Assembly (NCBI GenBank): GCA_963735885.1
Contig: CAVTMP010000004.1
Coordinates: forward strand, 124,001 to 188,000
Direction: 5' to 3'
Source: JBBSBL01 sp963735885
GTDB taxonomy: Bacteria; Actinomycetota; Thermoleophilia; Solirubrobacterales; Solirubrobacteraceae
DNA length: 64,000 nt
Part shown: positions 9,210 through 18,421 of the stretch, one piece after another
How positions within the stretch are numbered: the stretch's first letter is position 1
Layout of the letters: every line of letters starts with the position of its first letter
Made by a program: the position numbers and the translations under genes
Notes under the pieces: model-generated
What the model saw: the letters and a program-made list of their open reading frames with translations, nothing else
What the model was told of the DNA's origin: nothing
Databases searched by the model: none

Positions 9210-10203
9210 CGTCGCCGTCCTCGGGGCCGCCGGCTACACGGGCGCGCTCACCGCCCGCCTGCTGTGGCGCCATCCGGGGCTGGACCTCGTCGCGCTCACC
9301 GCGCGCTCGGACGTCGGCCGCCGCCTCGACGAGGTCTATCCCCGCCACCGGGTGCCGCTCGTGCTCGAGGCCTACGAGCCGGAGCGGCTGCGCGGGCTCG
9401 ACGCCGCGATCGTCGCCTACCCGCACGGCGCCGCGGCGCCCGTCGTCGACGAGCTGCGCTCGCTTGGGGTAGTAGTCGTTGACTTGTCCGCCGACTTCCG
9501 CCTGCGCGACCTCGCCACCTACGTCGCCTACTACGGCGAGCACGGCGCGCCCGGTCGCCTCGACGAGGCCGTCTACGGCCTGCCCGAGCTCAACCGCGAG
9601 GCGATCCGCGCGGCGCCGCTCGTCGCCAACCCCGGGTGCTTCCCCACCGCGGCGCTCCTCGCGCTCGCCCCGCTGGCCCGCGCGGGACACGTCGGCGACG
9701 TCGTCGTGGACGTGAAGACCGGCGTCTCCGGCGCCGGCCGGGCGCCGACCGAGACGACCCACTTCGTCGCCGTGGACGAGAACGTCACCGCCTACGCCGT
9801 CGGCACCCACCGTCACGCGCCGGAGATCGACCAGGGCCTCGCGACGCTGGGCGCGGAGGGCGTCCGGGTCACGGTGGTCCCGCACCTGCTCCCGCTCGAC
9901 CAGGGGGAGCTGACGACGTGCTACGTCCGCACGCCCGCACCGGTCGGCGCCGACGCGGTCGCGGCGCTGTTCGCCGCCGCGTACGCCGACGAGCCGTTCG
10001 TCGAGCTCGCCGACCGCCCGCCCGGCGTGCGCGACGTGCGCGACACCAACCGCTGCCGGATCTCCACGCACGTCGACCCGCGCTCGGGGATGGTCGTCGT
10101 GCTCGCCGCGCTCGACAACCTGTGGAAGGGCGCGAGCGCCCAGGCCGTGCAGAACCTCAACCTCGCGCTCGGCCGCGAGGAGACCGAGGGCCTCGAGTCG
10201 TGA
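9202..10203 (+). CDS. argC: N-acetyl-gamma-glutamyl-phosphate reductase
   Basis: NADPH-dependent third step of arginine synthesis: N-acetylglutamyl phosphate to the semialdehyde. 333 residues. The Rossmann motif is GAAGYTGAL at the N-terminus and the catalytic cysteine is C146 in NPGCFPT. HRHAPEI and the C-terminal DNLWKGA are typical. GTG 9202 overlaps the pheT end by 8 bp, and the stop overlaps the argJ start (GTGA), so translation is coupled on both sides. The frame is intact. Confidence 0.96.
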   Translation: MPSVAVLGAAGYTGALTARLLWRHPGLDLVALTARSDVGRRLDEVYPRHRVPLVLEAYEPERLRGLDAAIVAYPHGAAAPVVDELRSLGVVVVDLSADFRLRDLATYVAYYGEHGAPGRLDEAVYGLPELNREAIRAAPLVANPGCFPTAALLALAPLARAGHVGDVVVDVKTGVSGAGRAPTETTHFVAVDENVTAYAVGTHRHAPEIDQGLATLGAEGVRVTVVPHLLPLDQGELTTCYVRTPAPVGADAVAALFAAAYADEPFVELADRPPGVRDVRDTNRCRISTHVDPRSGMVVVLAALDNLWKGASAQAVQNLNLALGREETEGLES

Positions 10204-11438
10204 GCCTCTTCGCCTCCCGCTGGGCGGAGCTGCCCGGCCACGTGCGCGAGCTGCCGGCCGGCGGGCTGCCCGCCGGCTTCCGCGCCGCCGGCGTCGCGGC
10301 CGGGCTCAAGCCGAGCGGGAAGCTCGACCTCGCCCTGCTCGCGAGCGACGCGGAGGACACGGTCAGCGCGGCGCGCTTCACCCGCAGCGGGGTGCAGGCG
10401 GGCCCGGTGCTGGCCACGCGCGAGCGCTGCGACCTCGCCCGCCTGCGCGGCGTGGTGGCGAACAGCGGCAACGCCAACGCCTCGATCGGCGTGCGCGGCT
10501 TCGACGACGCGTGCGCGATGCAGGCCCGCGCCGCCGCGGCGACCGGCGTGCCCGAGGCCGCGATGGCCGTCGCCTCGACCGGCGTGATCGGGGTCCCGCT
10601 CCCGATGGAGGCGATCGAGCGCGGCATCGACGCGGCCGCCGAGGCGCTCGCCCCCGACGGCGACGCCGCGCTCGCCGAGGCGATCCGCACGACGGACGCG
10701 TTCCCCAAGCGCGCGGCGCTCGAGGTCGACCTCGGCGAGGGCAGCGTCCGGCTCTGCGGGCAGGCGAAGGGGGCCGGCATGATCCAGCCCGCCTTCGCGA
10801 CGATGTTCGCCTTCGTGGAGACCGACGCCGCGCTCGAGGCCGAGACCGCCGACCTGCTGCTCGGCGCCACGGTGAGGCGCTCCTTCGACCGGATCAGCGT
10901 CGACGGGCAGCTCTCGACGAACGACACCGCGCTGCTCCTCGCCTCGGGTGCGAGCGGCGTCGCCGTCGCCCCGGAGTCCGACGACGAGCTCGCGCTCGGC
11001 CAGGCGCTCGACGCGCTGCAGCGCGCGCTGGCGCTGGCCATCGTGCGCGACGGCGAGGGTGCGGCGCGGGTCGGGCGGGTGATCGTGCGCGGCGGGACCG
11101 ACCACGCCGTCGAGGAGGTGGCGCGCGCGGTCGCGAACTCGCCGCTGGTGAAGACCGCGCTCCACGGCGGGGACCCGAACTGGGGCCGGATCGCGCAGGC
11201 GGTCGGCGCGGCCCTGCCCGACACCGCCCCGCTGCCGTTCGACCTCGAGATCGAAGGGGTGGCGGTGGTCCGCGAGGGCTCGCCGCTGGCCTTCGACCTC
11301 GCGGACGTCGAGCGGCGCGTCGCCGCCGCGGAGGTCGAGTACGTCGTCGGCCTGCCCGGCGCCGGCGCGGAGTGCGAGGTCTTCTTCTCCGACCTCGGCC
11401 ACGAATACGTCCAGATCAACGCGGAGTACACGACCTGA
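10200..11438 (+). CDS. argJ: Glutamate N-acetyltransferase / amino-acid acetyltransferase
   Basis: ArgJ recycles the acetyl group from N-acetylornithine onto glutamate, so arginine synthesis runs as a cycle; bifunctional forms also use acetyl-CoA. 412 residues. The autoprocessing site lies in KGAGMIQPAFATMFAF; T201 would be the new N-terminal nucleophile of the beta chain. The oxyanion-hole region (ASTGVIG) and the C-terminal HGGDPNWGR are present. It starts at GTG 10200 within the argC stop. Mono- versus bifunctional activity cannot be judged, since no argA is visible here. Its stop overlaps the argB start (TGATG). Confidence 0.96.
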   Translation: MSLFASRWAELPGHVRELPAGGLPAGFRAAGVAAGLKPSGKLDLALLASDAEDTVSAARFTRSGVQAGPVLATRERCDLARLRGVVANSGNANASIGVRGFDDACAMQARAAAATGVPEAAMAVASTGVIGVPLPMEAIERGIDAAAEALAPDGDAALAEAIRTTDAFPKRAALEVDLGEGSVRLCGQAKGAGMIQPAFATMFAFVETDAALEAETADLLLGATVRRSFDRISVDGQLSTNDTALLLASGASGVAVAPESDDELALGQALDALQRALALAIVRDGEGAARVGRVIVRGGTDHAVEEVARAVANSPLVKTALHGGDPNWGRIAQAVGAALPDTAPLPFDLEIEGVAVVREGSPLAFDLADVERRVAAAEVEYVVGLPGAGAECEVFFSDLGHEYVQINAEYTT

Positions 11439-12286
11439 TGCGCGACGTCGGCACCCTGCTCGAGGCGCTGCCCTACATCCGCGAGTTCCACGGGCGCACC
11501 GTGGTGATCAAGTACGGCGGGGCGGCGATGACCGACCCCGCGCTGCGCGAGGAGTTCGCGCGCGACGTCGTGCTGCTGAAGTACGTCGGGCTCAACCCGA
11601 TCGTCGTCCACGGGGGCGGGCCCGACATCACCGCCTACATGGAGCGCCTCGACCTCCCGGTCGAGTTCGTCGGCGGCCTGCGGGTGAGCGACGCCGACAC
11701 GGTGGAGATCGCGAAGATGGTGCTCGTCGGCAAGGTGAACAAGGACATCGTCCTGCGCCTCGGCCGCCACGGCCAGCCGGCGGTCGGGCTGTGCGGCGAC
11801 GACGGCCTGCTCTTCCGCGTCGAGCGCCGGAGCGGCCCGGAGGGCGAGGACCTCGGCTTCGTCGGGCGCATCGCCAAGGTGGAGATCGGCGTGATCGAGC
11901 ACATCGCGCAGGACTTCATCCCGGTCGTCGCCTCGATCGGGGCCGACCGCGAAGGTCGCTCCTACAACGTCAACGCCGACGAGGCGGCCGGCGCGGTGGC
12001 GCGCGCGCTCGGCGCGTACAAGGTCATGTTCCTGACCGACGTCGCCGGCTGGCTGCGCGACCCCTCCGACCCGGAGAGCGTCGTCTCCGAGGCGAGCGCC
12101 GACGAGGTCGAGGCCGCGCTGGAGGGGATCGCGGGCGGGATGCGGCCGAAGCTCCAGGCGTGCCTGACGGCGATCCACGGCGGCGTGAGCCACGCGCACA
12201 TCGTCGACGGGCGCGTGCCGCACTCGCTGCTGCTCGAACTGTTCACCGACGCCGGCCAGGGCACGAAGCTCCGGCCGGCCGACTGA
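11438..12286 (+). CDS. argB: Acetylglutamate kinase
   Basis: Phosphorylates N-acetylglutamate, the committed step of arginine synthesis. 282 residues of the amino-acid-kinase fold: VIKYGGAAM near the N-terminus (phosphate-binding Lys), VVHGGGP (glycine-rich loop), GLCGDDG and NVNADEAAGAVA near the nucleotide site. An N-terminal helix of about 20 residues (LLEALPYIREFHG) precedes the kinase fold, as in arginine-inhibited hexameric enzymes, so feedback control is plausible. ATG overlaps the argJ stop. Confidence 0.96.
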   Translation: MRDVGTLLEALPYIREFHGRTVVIKYGGAAMTDPALREEFARDVVLLKYVGLNPIVVHGGGPDITAYMERLDLPVEFVGGLRVSDADTVEIAKMVLVGKVNKDIVLRLGRHGQPAVGLCGDDGLLFRVERRSGPEGEDLGFVGRIAKVEIGVIEHIAQDFIPVVASIGADREGRSYNVNADEAAGAVARALGAYKVMFLTDVAGWLRDPSDPESVVSEASADEVEAALEGIAGGMRPKLQACLTAIHGGVSHAHIVDGRVPHSLLLELFTDAGQGTKLRPAD

Positions 12287-12298
12287 GAAGCCGGACCC

Positions 12299-13462
12299 AT
12301 GGCTCTGAAGGAGCTGCAGATGCTCGAGGCCGCCCACGTCGTGCCGTCCTACGCCCGCTTCCCGGTCGAGTTCGTCCGCGGCGAGGGCTGGACGCTCTGG
12401 GACGAGGAGGGCACCGCCTACCTCGACTTCCTCTCCGGGATCTCGGTGCTGAACGTCGGGCACTGCCACCCGCGCGTCGTCGCCGCCGTGCGGGAGCAGG
12501 TCGGCCGGCTCATGCACGTCACGAACCTCTACTACACCGAGCCCGGCATGACCCTCGCCCGGCGGCTGGCCGAGGGCTCGCTCGGCGGCAAGGTCTACTT
12601 CTGCAACTCCGGCGCCGAGGCGAACGAGGCGGCGATCAAGCTCGCGCGCAAGGCGCGGCGGGGCGGCGGCATCGTCGTGCTCGAGGGCGCCTTCCACGGC
12701 CGGACCTACGGCGCGCTGTCGGCGACGCCGCAGGAGAGCAAGCAGGCGCCGTTCGCGCCGCTGGTCCCGGGCTTCGTCGCGGTGCCGCGCGATCCGGCGG
12801 CGCTGGCCGCGGCGGTCGGCGAGGGGACCGCGGCGGTCATGGTCGAGCCGATCCAGGGCGAGTCCGGCGTCTACCCGCTGCCCGACGACCTGCTCGCCGC
12901 GGCGCGCGCCGCGTGCGACCGCACGGGCGCGGCCCTGATCTTCGACGAGGTCCAGTCGGGCATGGGACGCACCGGGACGCTGTGGGCCTACGAGCAGACC
13001 GGGGTCGTCCCGGATCTCCTGACCACCGCGAAGGCGTTCGGGGGCGGCCTGCCGGCCGGCGCGCTGGTCACCTCGCCGGCCTACGCCGACGTGCTCCAGC
13101 CCGGCGACCACGGCTCGACCTTCGCCGGCGGGCCGGTGATCGCCGCGGCGGCCCTCGCGTCCTACGACGTCCTGGCCGACGAGGCGCTGCTCGCGCGGGT
13201 CCGCGACCTGGGCGAGCGCCTGCGCGAGGGACTCGAGGCGCTGCCCGGCGTGACGGCCGTCCGCGGCCGCGGACTGATGCTCGCCGCCGACGTCGCGCGC
13301 GACGCGCCCGACCTCGTCCGCCGCGCGCTGCTCGAGGAGCACCTCGTGATCAACGCCACCGGCCCGGCGACGATCCGCCTGCTGCCGCCGCTGATCATCG
13401 GCGAGGCGGAGGTGGACGACGCGCTCGCGCGGCTGGGGCGGCTGCTCGGCGGTCTTCTCTGA
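12299..13462 (+). CDS. argD: Acetylornithine aminotransferase
   Basis: Class III PLP transaminase converting N-acetylglutamate semialdehyde to N-acetylornithine; it may also act as succinyl-diaminopimelate aminotransferase. 387 residues. K245 in TTAKAFGGG is the PLP lysine. CNSGAEANEAAIKLAR, EPIQGESGVYP and IFDEVQSGMGRTG are the cofactor-binding motifs. It starts at ATG 12299, 12 bp after argB, and is the last gene of argCJBD. argF, argR and argH do not follow; instead a GH3 gene with its own promoter begins. Confidence 0.95.
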   Translation: MALKELQMLEAAHVVPSYARFPVEFVRGEGWTLWDEEGTAYLDFLSGISVLNVGHCHPRVVAAVREQVGRLMHVTNLYYTEPGMTLARRLAEGSLGGKVYFCNSGAEANEAAIKLARKARRGGGIVVLEGAFHGRTYGALSATPQESKQAPFAPLVPGFVAVPRDPAALAAAVGEGTAAVMVEPIQGESGVYPLPDDLLAAARAACDRTGAALIFDEVQSGMGRTGTLWAYEQTGVVPDLLTTAKAFGGGLPAGALVTSPAYADVLQPGDHGSTFAGGPVIAAAALASYDVLADEALLARVRDLGERLREGLEALPGVTAVRGRGLMLAADVARDAPDLVRRALLEEHLVINATGPATIRLLPPLIIGEAEVDDALARLGRLLGGLL

Positions 13463-13516
13463 GAGCCGGGCGCCGCGCGACGCTCACGGGTGGCCTGCCG
13501 CGGCAGCCGGCAGCTC

Positions 13517-13522
13517 TATGCT
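13517..13522 (+). promoter_or_regulatory. Possible -10 (TATGCT) of the GH3 gene
   Basis: TATGCT lies 33 bp before ATG 13556. The leader would contain the G-rich Shine-Dalgarno-like tract just before the start, so this gene is not leaderless. Confidence 0.4.
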
Positions 13523-13555
13523 CATCCTCGGCGCTCGACCGCCGGGGGGACGGAC

Positions 13556-16174
13556 ATGAGCAGGCCACTGCGCAGCATGGCGTTGGCGACGGCGATGGGG
13601 CTGCTGTTGGCGCCCGGCGTGGCCCGGGCGGCGAGCACTCCGGCGCAGCGGGCGGACGCCCTGCTCGCGCGGATGACCCTCGACGAGAAGCTCGACGTCG
13701 CCTGCTGCGGCAAGGCCCTGGCGCGGCTCGGAATCCCACCGTTGTCGTTCACCGACGGCCCCAACGGCCTGGGCTTCGGTCAGCAGGGCGTGACGTCCTT
13801 CCCGAACGCCGTCAGCATCGGCGCCTCGTGGGATCGGTCGCTGGCGCGGCGCTACGGCGAGGCTCTCGGCGGCGAGGCGCGCGGCAAGGCGCATACGCTG
13901 ATCGCGGCGCCGACCATCAACCTCCTGCGCACGCCGAAGTGGGGACGGGCGCCGGAGACCTTCGGCGAGGACCCCGTCCTGATGGGGTCGCTCGTGGTGC
14001 CCGAGCTCCGTGGGATCCAGAGCAGGCGGGTGATCTCGGAGGTCAAGCACTTCGCCGGCAACAACCAGGAGATCGGCCGCTTCGGCAACCCGCTCGTGGC
14101 TCCGGCCGTGAGCGACGAGGTCTCGATGCGCGCGCTGCAGGAGATCTACTTCCCGGCGTTCAAGGCGGCGGTGCAGGGTGGCGTGGGCTCGGTGATGTGC
14201 TCGTACAACCGGATCAACGGCGTCCCGTCCTGTCAGAACCCGTTGACGTTGGGGATCCTGAAGGGGTGGGGCCTCGACGGCTTCGTGGAGCCCGACGCGA
14301 CGCTCGCGATCCGCGACGTCCCGGCTGCCGCGAACGCGGGGGTCGACAACTTCCAGCTCGGCAGCCTGCTCAGCGCGGCGGCGGGCGTCGCCGGTGGCGG
14401 CGGACTCGCCGAGCGGGCAGCGCTGAAGGCGGCCCTGACGGCCGGAACCGTCTCCCAGGCGCGGATCGACGACGCCACGCGCCGGATCCTGATCGCGCTG
14501 CTGCGGGTCGGGGCGTTCGACTCGCCGCCGGGTGCCGCCAGGGATGTCGTCAGCACGCCGGTCGACCGCGCGTTGGCGACCGGCATCTCGGCGCAGGCGA
14601 GCGTCCTGCTGCAGAACCGCCGCGTCTCGGGGGGGAGCGCTCGCCGCAGCGTCGCGGCCCGGCCGGGCGGGGCCGGCGGCCGCGGGGTGCTCCCGCTGAG
14701 CGCCGCGGATCGCTCGATCGCCGTGATCGGGTACGACGCGGGGAACGGGACCCAGACCGAGGAGGGCGGGTCGCCGGCCGTGCGGCCCGGCCGGCCGGTC
14801 ATCACGCCGCTGGCGGGACTCCGCGCGCGCGCGCCGCGCCGGACGACCGTCAGCTACGAGCCCGGCACGCTGGGCGTCGTCCCGCTGCCGGTGGTGCCCG
14901 CGAGCGCGCTCACCCCGTCCTCCGGCTCGGGCCAGGGCCTGTCGGGAGCGTTCTACGCCGGCGCGACCTTCTCCGGAGCCCCGGTCACCACCAGGATCGA
15001 CCCGACGCTGGACTTCGCGACCGCTCCCCAGCCGCTGGTGCCGATTCCGGGGACGAGCGCCAACTCGGCGCGCTGGAGTGGCGCCCTGACCCCGCCGGCG
15101 ACGGGCGACTACCGCTTCTCCTTGACGTTCGCCGGCAAGGCGCGGCTGCTGATCGACGGCAAGCAGGTGGCCACCGGTGACACCGAGTTCGTCAACGGCG
15201 CGCCGTCCGGCTTCACGGGGGCGCCCGATATCTCCTACCACGGCGTGGTGCGCCTGGCCGCGGGCCGCACGGTGCCGATCACGGTGGAGTACTCGACCAA
15301 CGCGTCGATCGCCGGCGCCGAGCTGCACCTCGGCTGGCAGCCGCCCGACCCCGCGCTGCGGGCCCGCGCCGTCGCGGCCGCGAGCAAGGCCGACGTCGCC
15401 GTCGTGTTCGCGAACGACGTCAGCAGCGAGGGCATGGACCGCTCCTCGCTCTCGCTCCCCGGCGACCAGGATCAGCTCATCGAGGCCGTCGCGAAGGCCA
15501 ACCCGCGCACGGTGGTCGTGCTGCACACCGCCAGCGCCGTGCTGATGCCGTGGCGCAATCGCGTCGCGGCGATCGTGGAGGCCTGGTATCCCGGACAGCA
15601 GAGCGGCGCGGCGATCGCCAAGACGCTGTTCGGCGACGTCGATCCCTCCGGCCGCCTGCCGGTGACCTTCCCCGCCTCGGAGTCCCAGGGCCCGGCCACC
15701 GAGCCTGCGGACTACCCCGGCACCGCCGATCAGGCGCAGTACCGCGAGGGCATCAACGTCGGGTACCGCTTCTACGACCGCTTCGGCCGGAGGCCGCTGT
15801 TCCCCTTCGGCTACGGGCTGTCCTACACGTCCTTCTCGCTGCGTCACCTGAGGATCCACGCGCGCCGCGACGGCCGCTACGACGTCACGGTCCGGGTGCG
15901 GAACACGGGCCGGCGTGCGGGCGCGCAGGTCGTGCAGCTCTACCTCGGGTTCCCCGCGCCGGCCGGCGAGCCGCCGCGCCAGCTCGAGGACTTCGCCAAG
16001 GTGCACCTCGGCCCGGGCGGCGCGCGCACCGCCCGGCTCGAGCTCGACCGCGGAAGCTTCCAGAGCTTCGACGCGACGAAGAACGCGTTCACCACCGTCC
16101 CGGGCACCTACCGCGTCTTCGTGGGCACCTCCTCGCGCGACCTGCCGTTCCGGGCATCGGTGCGGATCCGATAG
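13556..16174 (+). CDS. Secreted glycoside hydrolase family 3 protein with PA14 insert (beta-glucosidase-like)
   Basis: Predicted exported beta-glycosidase, 872 residues from ATG 13556, chosen because a GGGGGG tract precedes it and the signal peptide follows directly (cleavage after VARA, about residue 26). GH3 N-domain: DGPNGLGF, EVKHFAGNNQE, SVMCSYNRINGVP. The nucleophile position is D247 in GFVEPDATL, where most family members have SDW or SDH. A PA14 carbohydrate-binding domain (about 458-597) is inserted in the C-domain, as in PA14-type beta-glucosidases. E625 in SSEGMDRSSL is the likely acid/base. A fibronectin-III-like domain closes the protein. The substrate is unknown, probably plant or microbial beta-glucans. 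No transporter or regulator is adjacent. Confidence 0.9.
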   Translation: MSRPLRSMALATAMGLLLAPGVARAASTPAQRADALLARMTLDEKLDVACCGKALARLGIPPLSFTDGPNGLGFGQQGVTSFPNAVSIGASWDRSLARRYGEALGGEARGKAHTLIAAPTINLLRTPKWGRAPETFGEDPVLMGSLVVPELRGIQSRRVISEVKHFAGNNQEIGRFGNPLVAPAVSDEVSMRALQEIYFPAFKAAVQGGVGSVMCSYNRINGVPSCQNPLTLGILKGWGLDGFVEPDATLAIRDVPAAANAGVDNFQLGSLLSAAAGVAGGGGLAERAALKAALTAGTVSQARIDDATRRILIALLRVGAFDSPPGAARDVVSTPVDRALATGISAQASVLLQNRRVSGGSARRSVAARPGGAGGRGVLPLSAADRSIAVIGYDAGNGTQTEEGGSPAVRPGRPVITPLAGLRARAPRRTTVSYEPGTLGVVPLPVVPASALTPSSGSGQGLSGAFYAGATFSGAPVTTRIDPTLDFATAPQPLVPIPGTSANSARWSGALTPPATGDYRFSLTFAGKARLLIDGKQVATGDTEFVNGAPSGFTGAPDISYHGVVRLAAGRTVPITVEYSTNASIAGAELHLGWQPPDPALRARAVAAASKADVAVVFANDVSSEGMDRSSLSLPGDQDQLIEAVAKANPRTVVVLHTASAVLMPWRNRVAAIVEAWYPGQQSGAAIAKTLFGDVDPSGRLPVTFPASESQGPATEPADYPGTADQAQYREGINVGYRFYDRFGRRPLFPFGYGLSYTSFSLRHLRIHARRDGRYDVTVRVRNTGRRAGAQVVQLYLGFPAPAGEPPRQLEDFAKVHLGPGGARTARLELDRGSFQSFDATKNAFTTVPGTYRVFVGTSSRDLPFRASVRIR

Positions 16175-16259
16175 CGCCCGGCTCGCGGCGAGTTCCCTCG
16201 GCCGCCGTCGGTGCGGCCGTCGGCACACCGGATCCCGGCCACGCTGCCCACCGTGGTGG

Positions 16260-16265
16260 TACGGT
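16260..16265 (+). promoter_or_regulatory. -10 element (TACGGT) of the metallopeptidase gene at 16276, leaderless type
   Basis: TACGGT ends 10 bp before ATG 16276. No -35 is evident. Confidence 0.45.
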
Positions 16266-16275
16266 CCGCGGCGGG

Positions 16276-18174
16276 ATGAGGGCGCCGGTCCGCGGGAGGC
16301 TTCGAGCCGCCGCCGCCGCGATGGCGGGGGTCCTTGCGCTCGCGGGTGCGCCTGCGGCGCTCGCCGACACCACGCAGTACCGGGGGGCGTTCAAGTGCGC
16401 GGACGGGCGCCCGCTGGCGGGGGCGCGCGTCGAGCTCTGGCAGCAGCACGTGCGCTGGCTGCCGAAGATCCCGCCGAACATCGTCATGCGCAACGCCGCG
16501 CGGGCCAATGCCGACGGCGCCTGGTCGTTCCGCATCTCGGGCGACGAGACGAACTGGTTCCTGCGCCTCGTGCTCGTGGGCCAGGACGCCGAGGTGCACG
16601 ACTTCCCATGGCCGTGGAACTGGTACGCGGAGACGCTGCGCAGCCAGAACGACCGGCCGGTCCGCGACTACGGCACCCAGCTCGTCTCCGGCTACCAGTG
16701 CGGCGTCTGGAACGGCTTCAGCGACGCGGGGCGCGAGTTCCGCGAGCAGGTCGGCAGGAATCCTCCGCAGGGCGTGACGACCGTGCTCGCGGGTGCGATC
16801 ACCGCCGGGGTCCCGGTCACCATGTACAACGCGGTCTGGTGGCCTTCCGGCTACCCCGTCTACAAGAGCAGCGGCAGCTCGACCGCAAAGCACGAGTTCG
16901 CGCACGTCTTCCGCCATCTCTTCGACGGCGGCTTCGCGCACTTCCTGTTCGACTCGACCTACTTCTGGTACCTGCGCAGCCACAGCTCCACCTCGTGCAA
17001 GGGGACCAACTCGGGCTTCGCGTTCAACGAGGGCTGGGCGGAGTTCTGGGCGGGAGAGGTGAACCCGCTCTGCCCCAACGCCACCACCGGCCTCGTCGAG
17101 CGCAACGTGGCGGCGATGCTCAAGAACCTCCAGGACTCGTGCAAACTCACGCGCGGGCGCATGGTCCAGGTCCTGATCGACCACGACGACATCCATTCCA
17201 TCGACGAGTACACCCGGGCGCTGAGCTGCACGCCGCCCAAGGTCAAGCGGCTGCGGAAGGCCCGCCCGCCGAAGCCGATCGGGGCGCTCCTGGCCGAGCG
17301 CCGGCTCGTGTTCCGCGCTGGCCGCCGGTTCGTTGCGGCGCTCGGGAAGCCGGTCAAGCGGCTGCGGCGCGAGCTCACCGCGGCGGGGCGGCTGGCGCGG
17401 CACCCGCCGCGCTGTCCGCGGCGCCCCTGCGCAGCCGAGCTGGAGGTGAGGCTGCGGCCGGTGCTGCTCTCCGGGGAGCTGGCGGAAGCGATCGCGCTGA
17501 AGCGGCGGTTCTCGTTCCTCGCCGACGCCGCCGCGGTCGGCCGGTTCATGAGCGTGTCATTCGCGCGGCAGGTGCGCAGGCTGGAGGCCGACCGCAAGGC
17601 CGCCGTCCGCGAGGTGGCCCGGATCGGCGCGCGAACGCTGGGGCGCGCGCGCGTAACGGCACGTCGCCTGGGGGCCGACCGCCAGAGCCTCGACATCCTC
17701 GCCCGCGCGCAGCGGGCGGTGGCCCGGCGCGACCCCTCCGCGCTCTCTGGCATCGCGCCGATCCCGCCGGTCGGCCTGCACGTCGTGGGGCCGACGCCCG
17801 CCTCGATGCTGGAGCCCTCACCCCCGCTGCCGCCCGGCTCGACTTCGCGACCGGACCTCGTGATCGACCGCGTCTACACCACCATCGACCCGAGCTTGGA
17901 GTGGAACGTCGAGGTGCGCAACGCCGGCGACGCCGCCGCCCCGGCCACCAGCACGGGCCTGTCGCGGGCCGGCGGGGAGGAGATCCTGATCGACACCCCC
18001 GGGCTCGCTCCCGGTGAGTCCGACACGGTCAAGGCCGAGTGCCAGTTCGGCTCGATCGCGACCGCCACCGCTCGCGCGGACGCCGCCGGAGTGGTCGACG
18101 AGTCCGACGAGGACAACAACTCCCGCGACTCGGATCCGGACCAGGGCATCGGCGGCCGCTGCCGGTACCCGTGA
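16276..18174 (+). CDS. Secreted zinc metallopeptidase-like protein with C-terminal CARDB-like domain
   Basis: 632 residues. Signal peptide 1-34 ends near PAALA. Residues about 38-110 resemble a transthyretin-like fold (GRPLAGARVELWQ...DGAWSFRI...FLRLVLVG). HEFAH at 206-210 is an HEXXH zinc motif, and FNEGWAEFWAGE places E252/E256 as candidate third ligand, so catalytic metal binding is plausible. Several Cys (CKGTN, NPLCPN, DSCK, LSC) may form disulfides. Residues about 320-500 are a basic helical region. The last 120 residues (RPDLVIDRVYT...EVRNAG...VDESDEDNNSRDSD) look like a CARDB adhesion module. Substrate and exact peptidase family are not known to me; I infer extracellular or cell-surface activity. 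Confidence 0.75.
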   Translation: MRAPVRGRLRAAAAAMAGVLALAGAPAALADTTQYRGAFKCADGRPLAGARVELWQQHVRWLPKIPPNIVMRNAARANADGAWSFRISGDETNWFLRLVLVGQDAEVHDFPWPWNWYAETLRSQNDRPVRDYGTQLVSGYQCGVWNGFSDAGREFREQVGRNPPQGVTTVLAGAITAGVPVTMYNAVWWPSGYPVYKSSGSSTAKHEFAHVFRHLFDGGFAHFLFDSTYFWYLRSHSSTSCKGTNSGFAFNEGWAEFWAGEVNPLCPNATTGLVERNVAAMLKNLQDSCKLTRGRMVQVLIDHDDIHSIDEYTRALSCTPPKVKRLRKARPPKPIGALLAERRLVFRAGRRFVAALGKPVKRLRRELTAAGRLARHPPRCPRRPCAAELEVRLRPVLLSGELAEAIALKRRFSFLADAAAVGRFMSVSFARQVRRLEADRKAAVREVARIGARTLGRARVTARRLGADRQSLDILARAQRAVARRDPSALSGIAPIPPVGLHVVGPTPASMLEPSPPLPPGSTSRPDLVIDRVYTTIDPSLEWNVEVRNAGDAAAPATSTGLSRAGGEEILIDTPGLAPGESDTVKAECQFGSIATATARADAAGVVDESDEDNNSRDSDPDQGIGGRCRYP

Positions 18175-18195
18175 CGGGTCGGTGAAGCGCACACC

Positions 18196-18223
18196 CCGCG
18201 GCGATCTTCGTTTGTCGCAGCGG
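18196..18223. terminator. Possible bidirectional terminator hairpin between convergent genes
   Basis: CCGCGGCGA (18196-18204) pairs with TCGCAGCGG (18215-18223) with one mismatch around a 10-nt loop containing TTTG. It lies between the convergent ends at 18174 (+) and 18246 (-). There is no long T-run. Confidence 0.3.
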
Positions 18224-18245
18224 AACAGCCCGCGGGCCCGGCCCC

Positions 18246-18419
18246 TCAGGTCCGCAGGGCAGCGCCGGCGACGGTGGGCTCTGCGTCGGGCGCGGGGGCC
18301 TCGCCGTCGTCCGGGGCCGGCTCCGTGACCGGGCGCGTGCCCCGCGGCGTGACGAGCAGCATTCCGGCGCAGACGAGCAGGACCACCAGCGTGCCGGCGA
18401 CGGCGAGAAGGACGTCCAT
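18246..18419 (-). CDS. Small single-pass membrane protein (57 residues), unknown function
   Basis: ATG at 18419 on the minus strand follows the stop of the 73-residue gene by 2 bp, so the pair is translationally coupled. The N-terminal hydrophobic helix (about residues 3-24, ending LLVT) is followed by a short basic PRGTR and an acidic, Pro/Ala-rich tail facing the cytoplasm or outside. I do not recognise a family. Size and coupling suggest an accessory subunit of a membrane complex, but the partner is not visible here. Confidence 0.6.
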   Translation of the reverse strand: MDVLLAVAGTLVVLLVCAGMLLVTPRGTRPVTEPAPDDGEAPAPDAEPTVAGAALRT

Positions 18420-18421
18420 GA

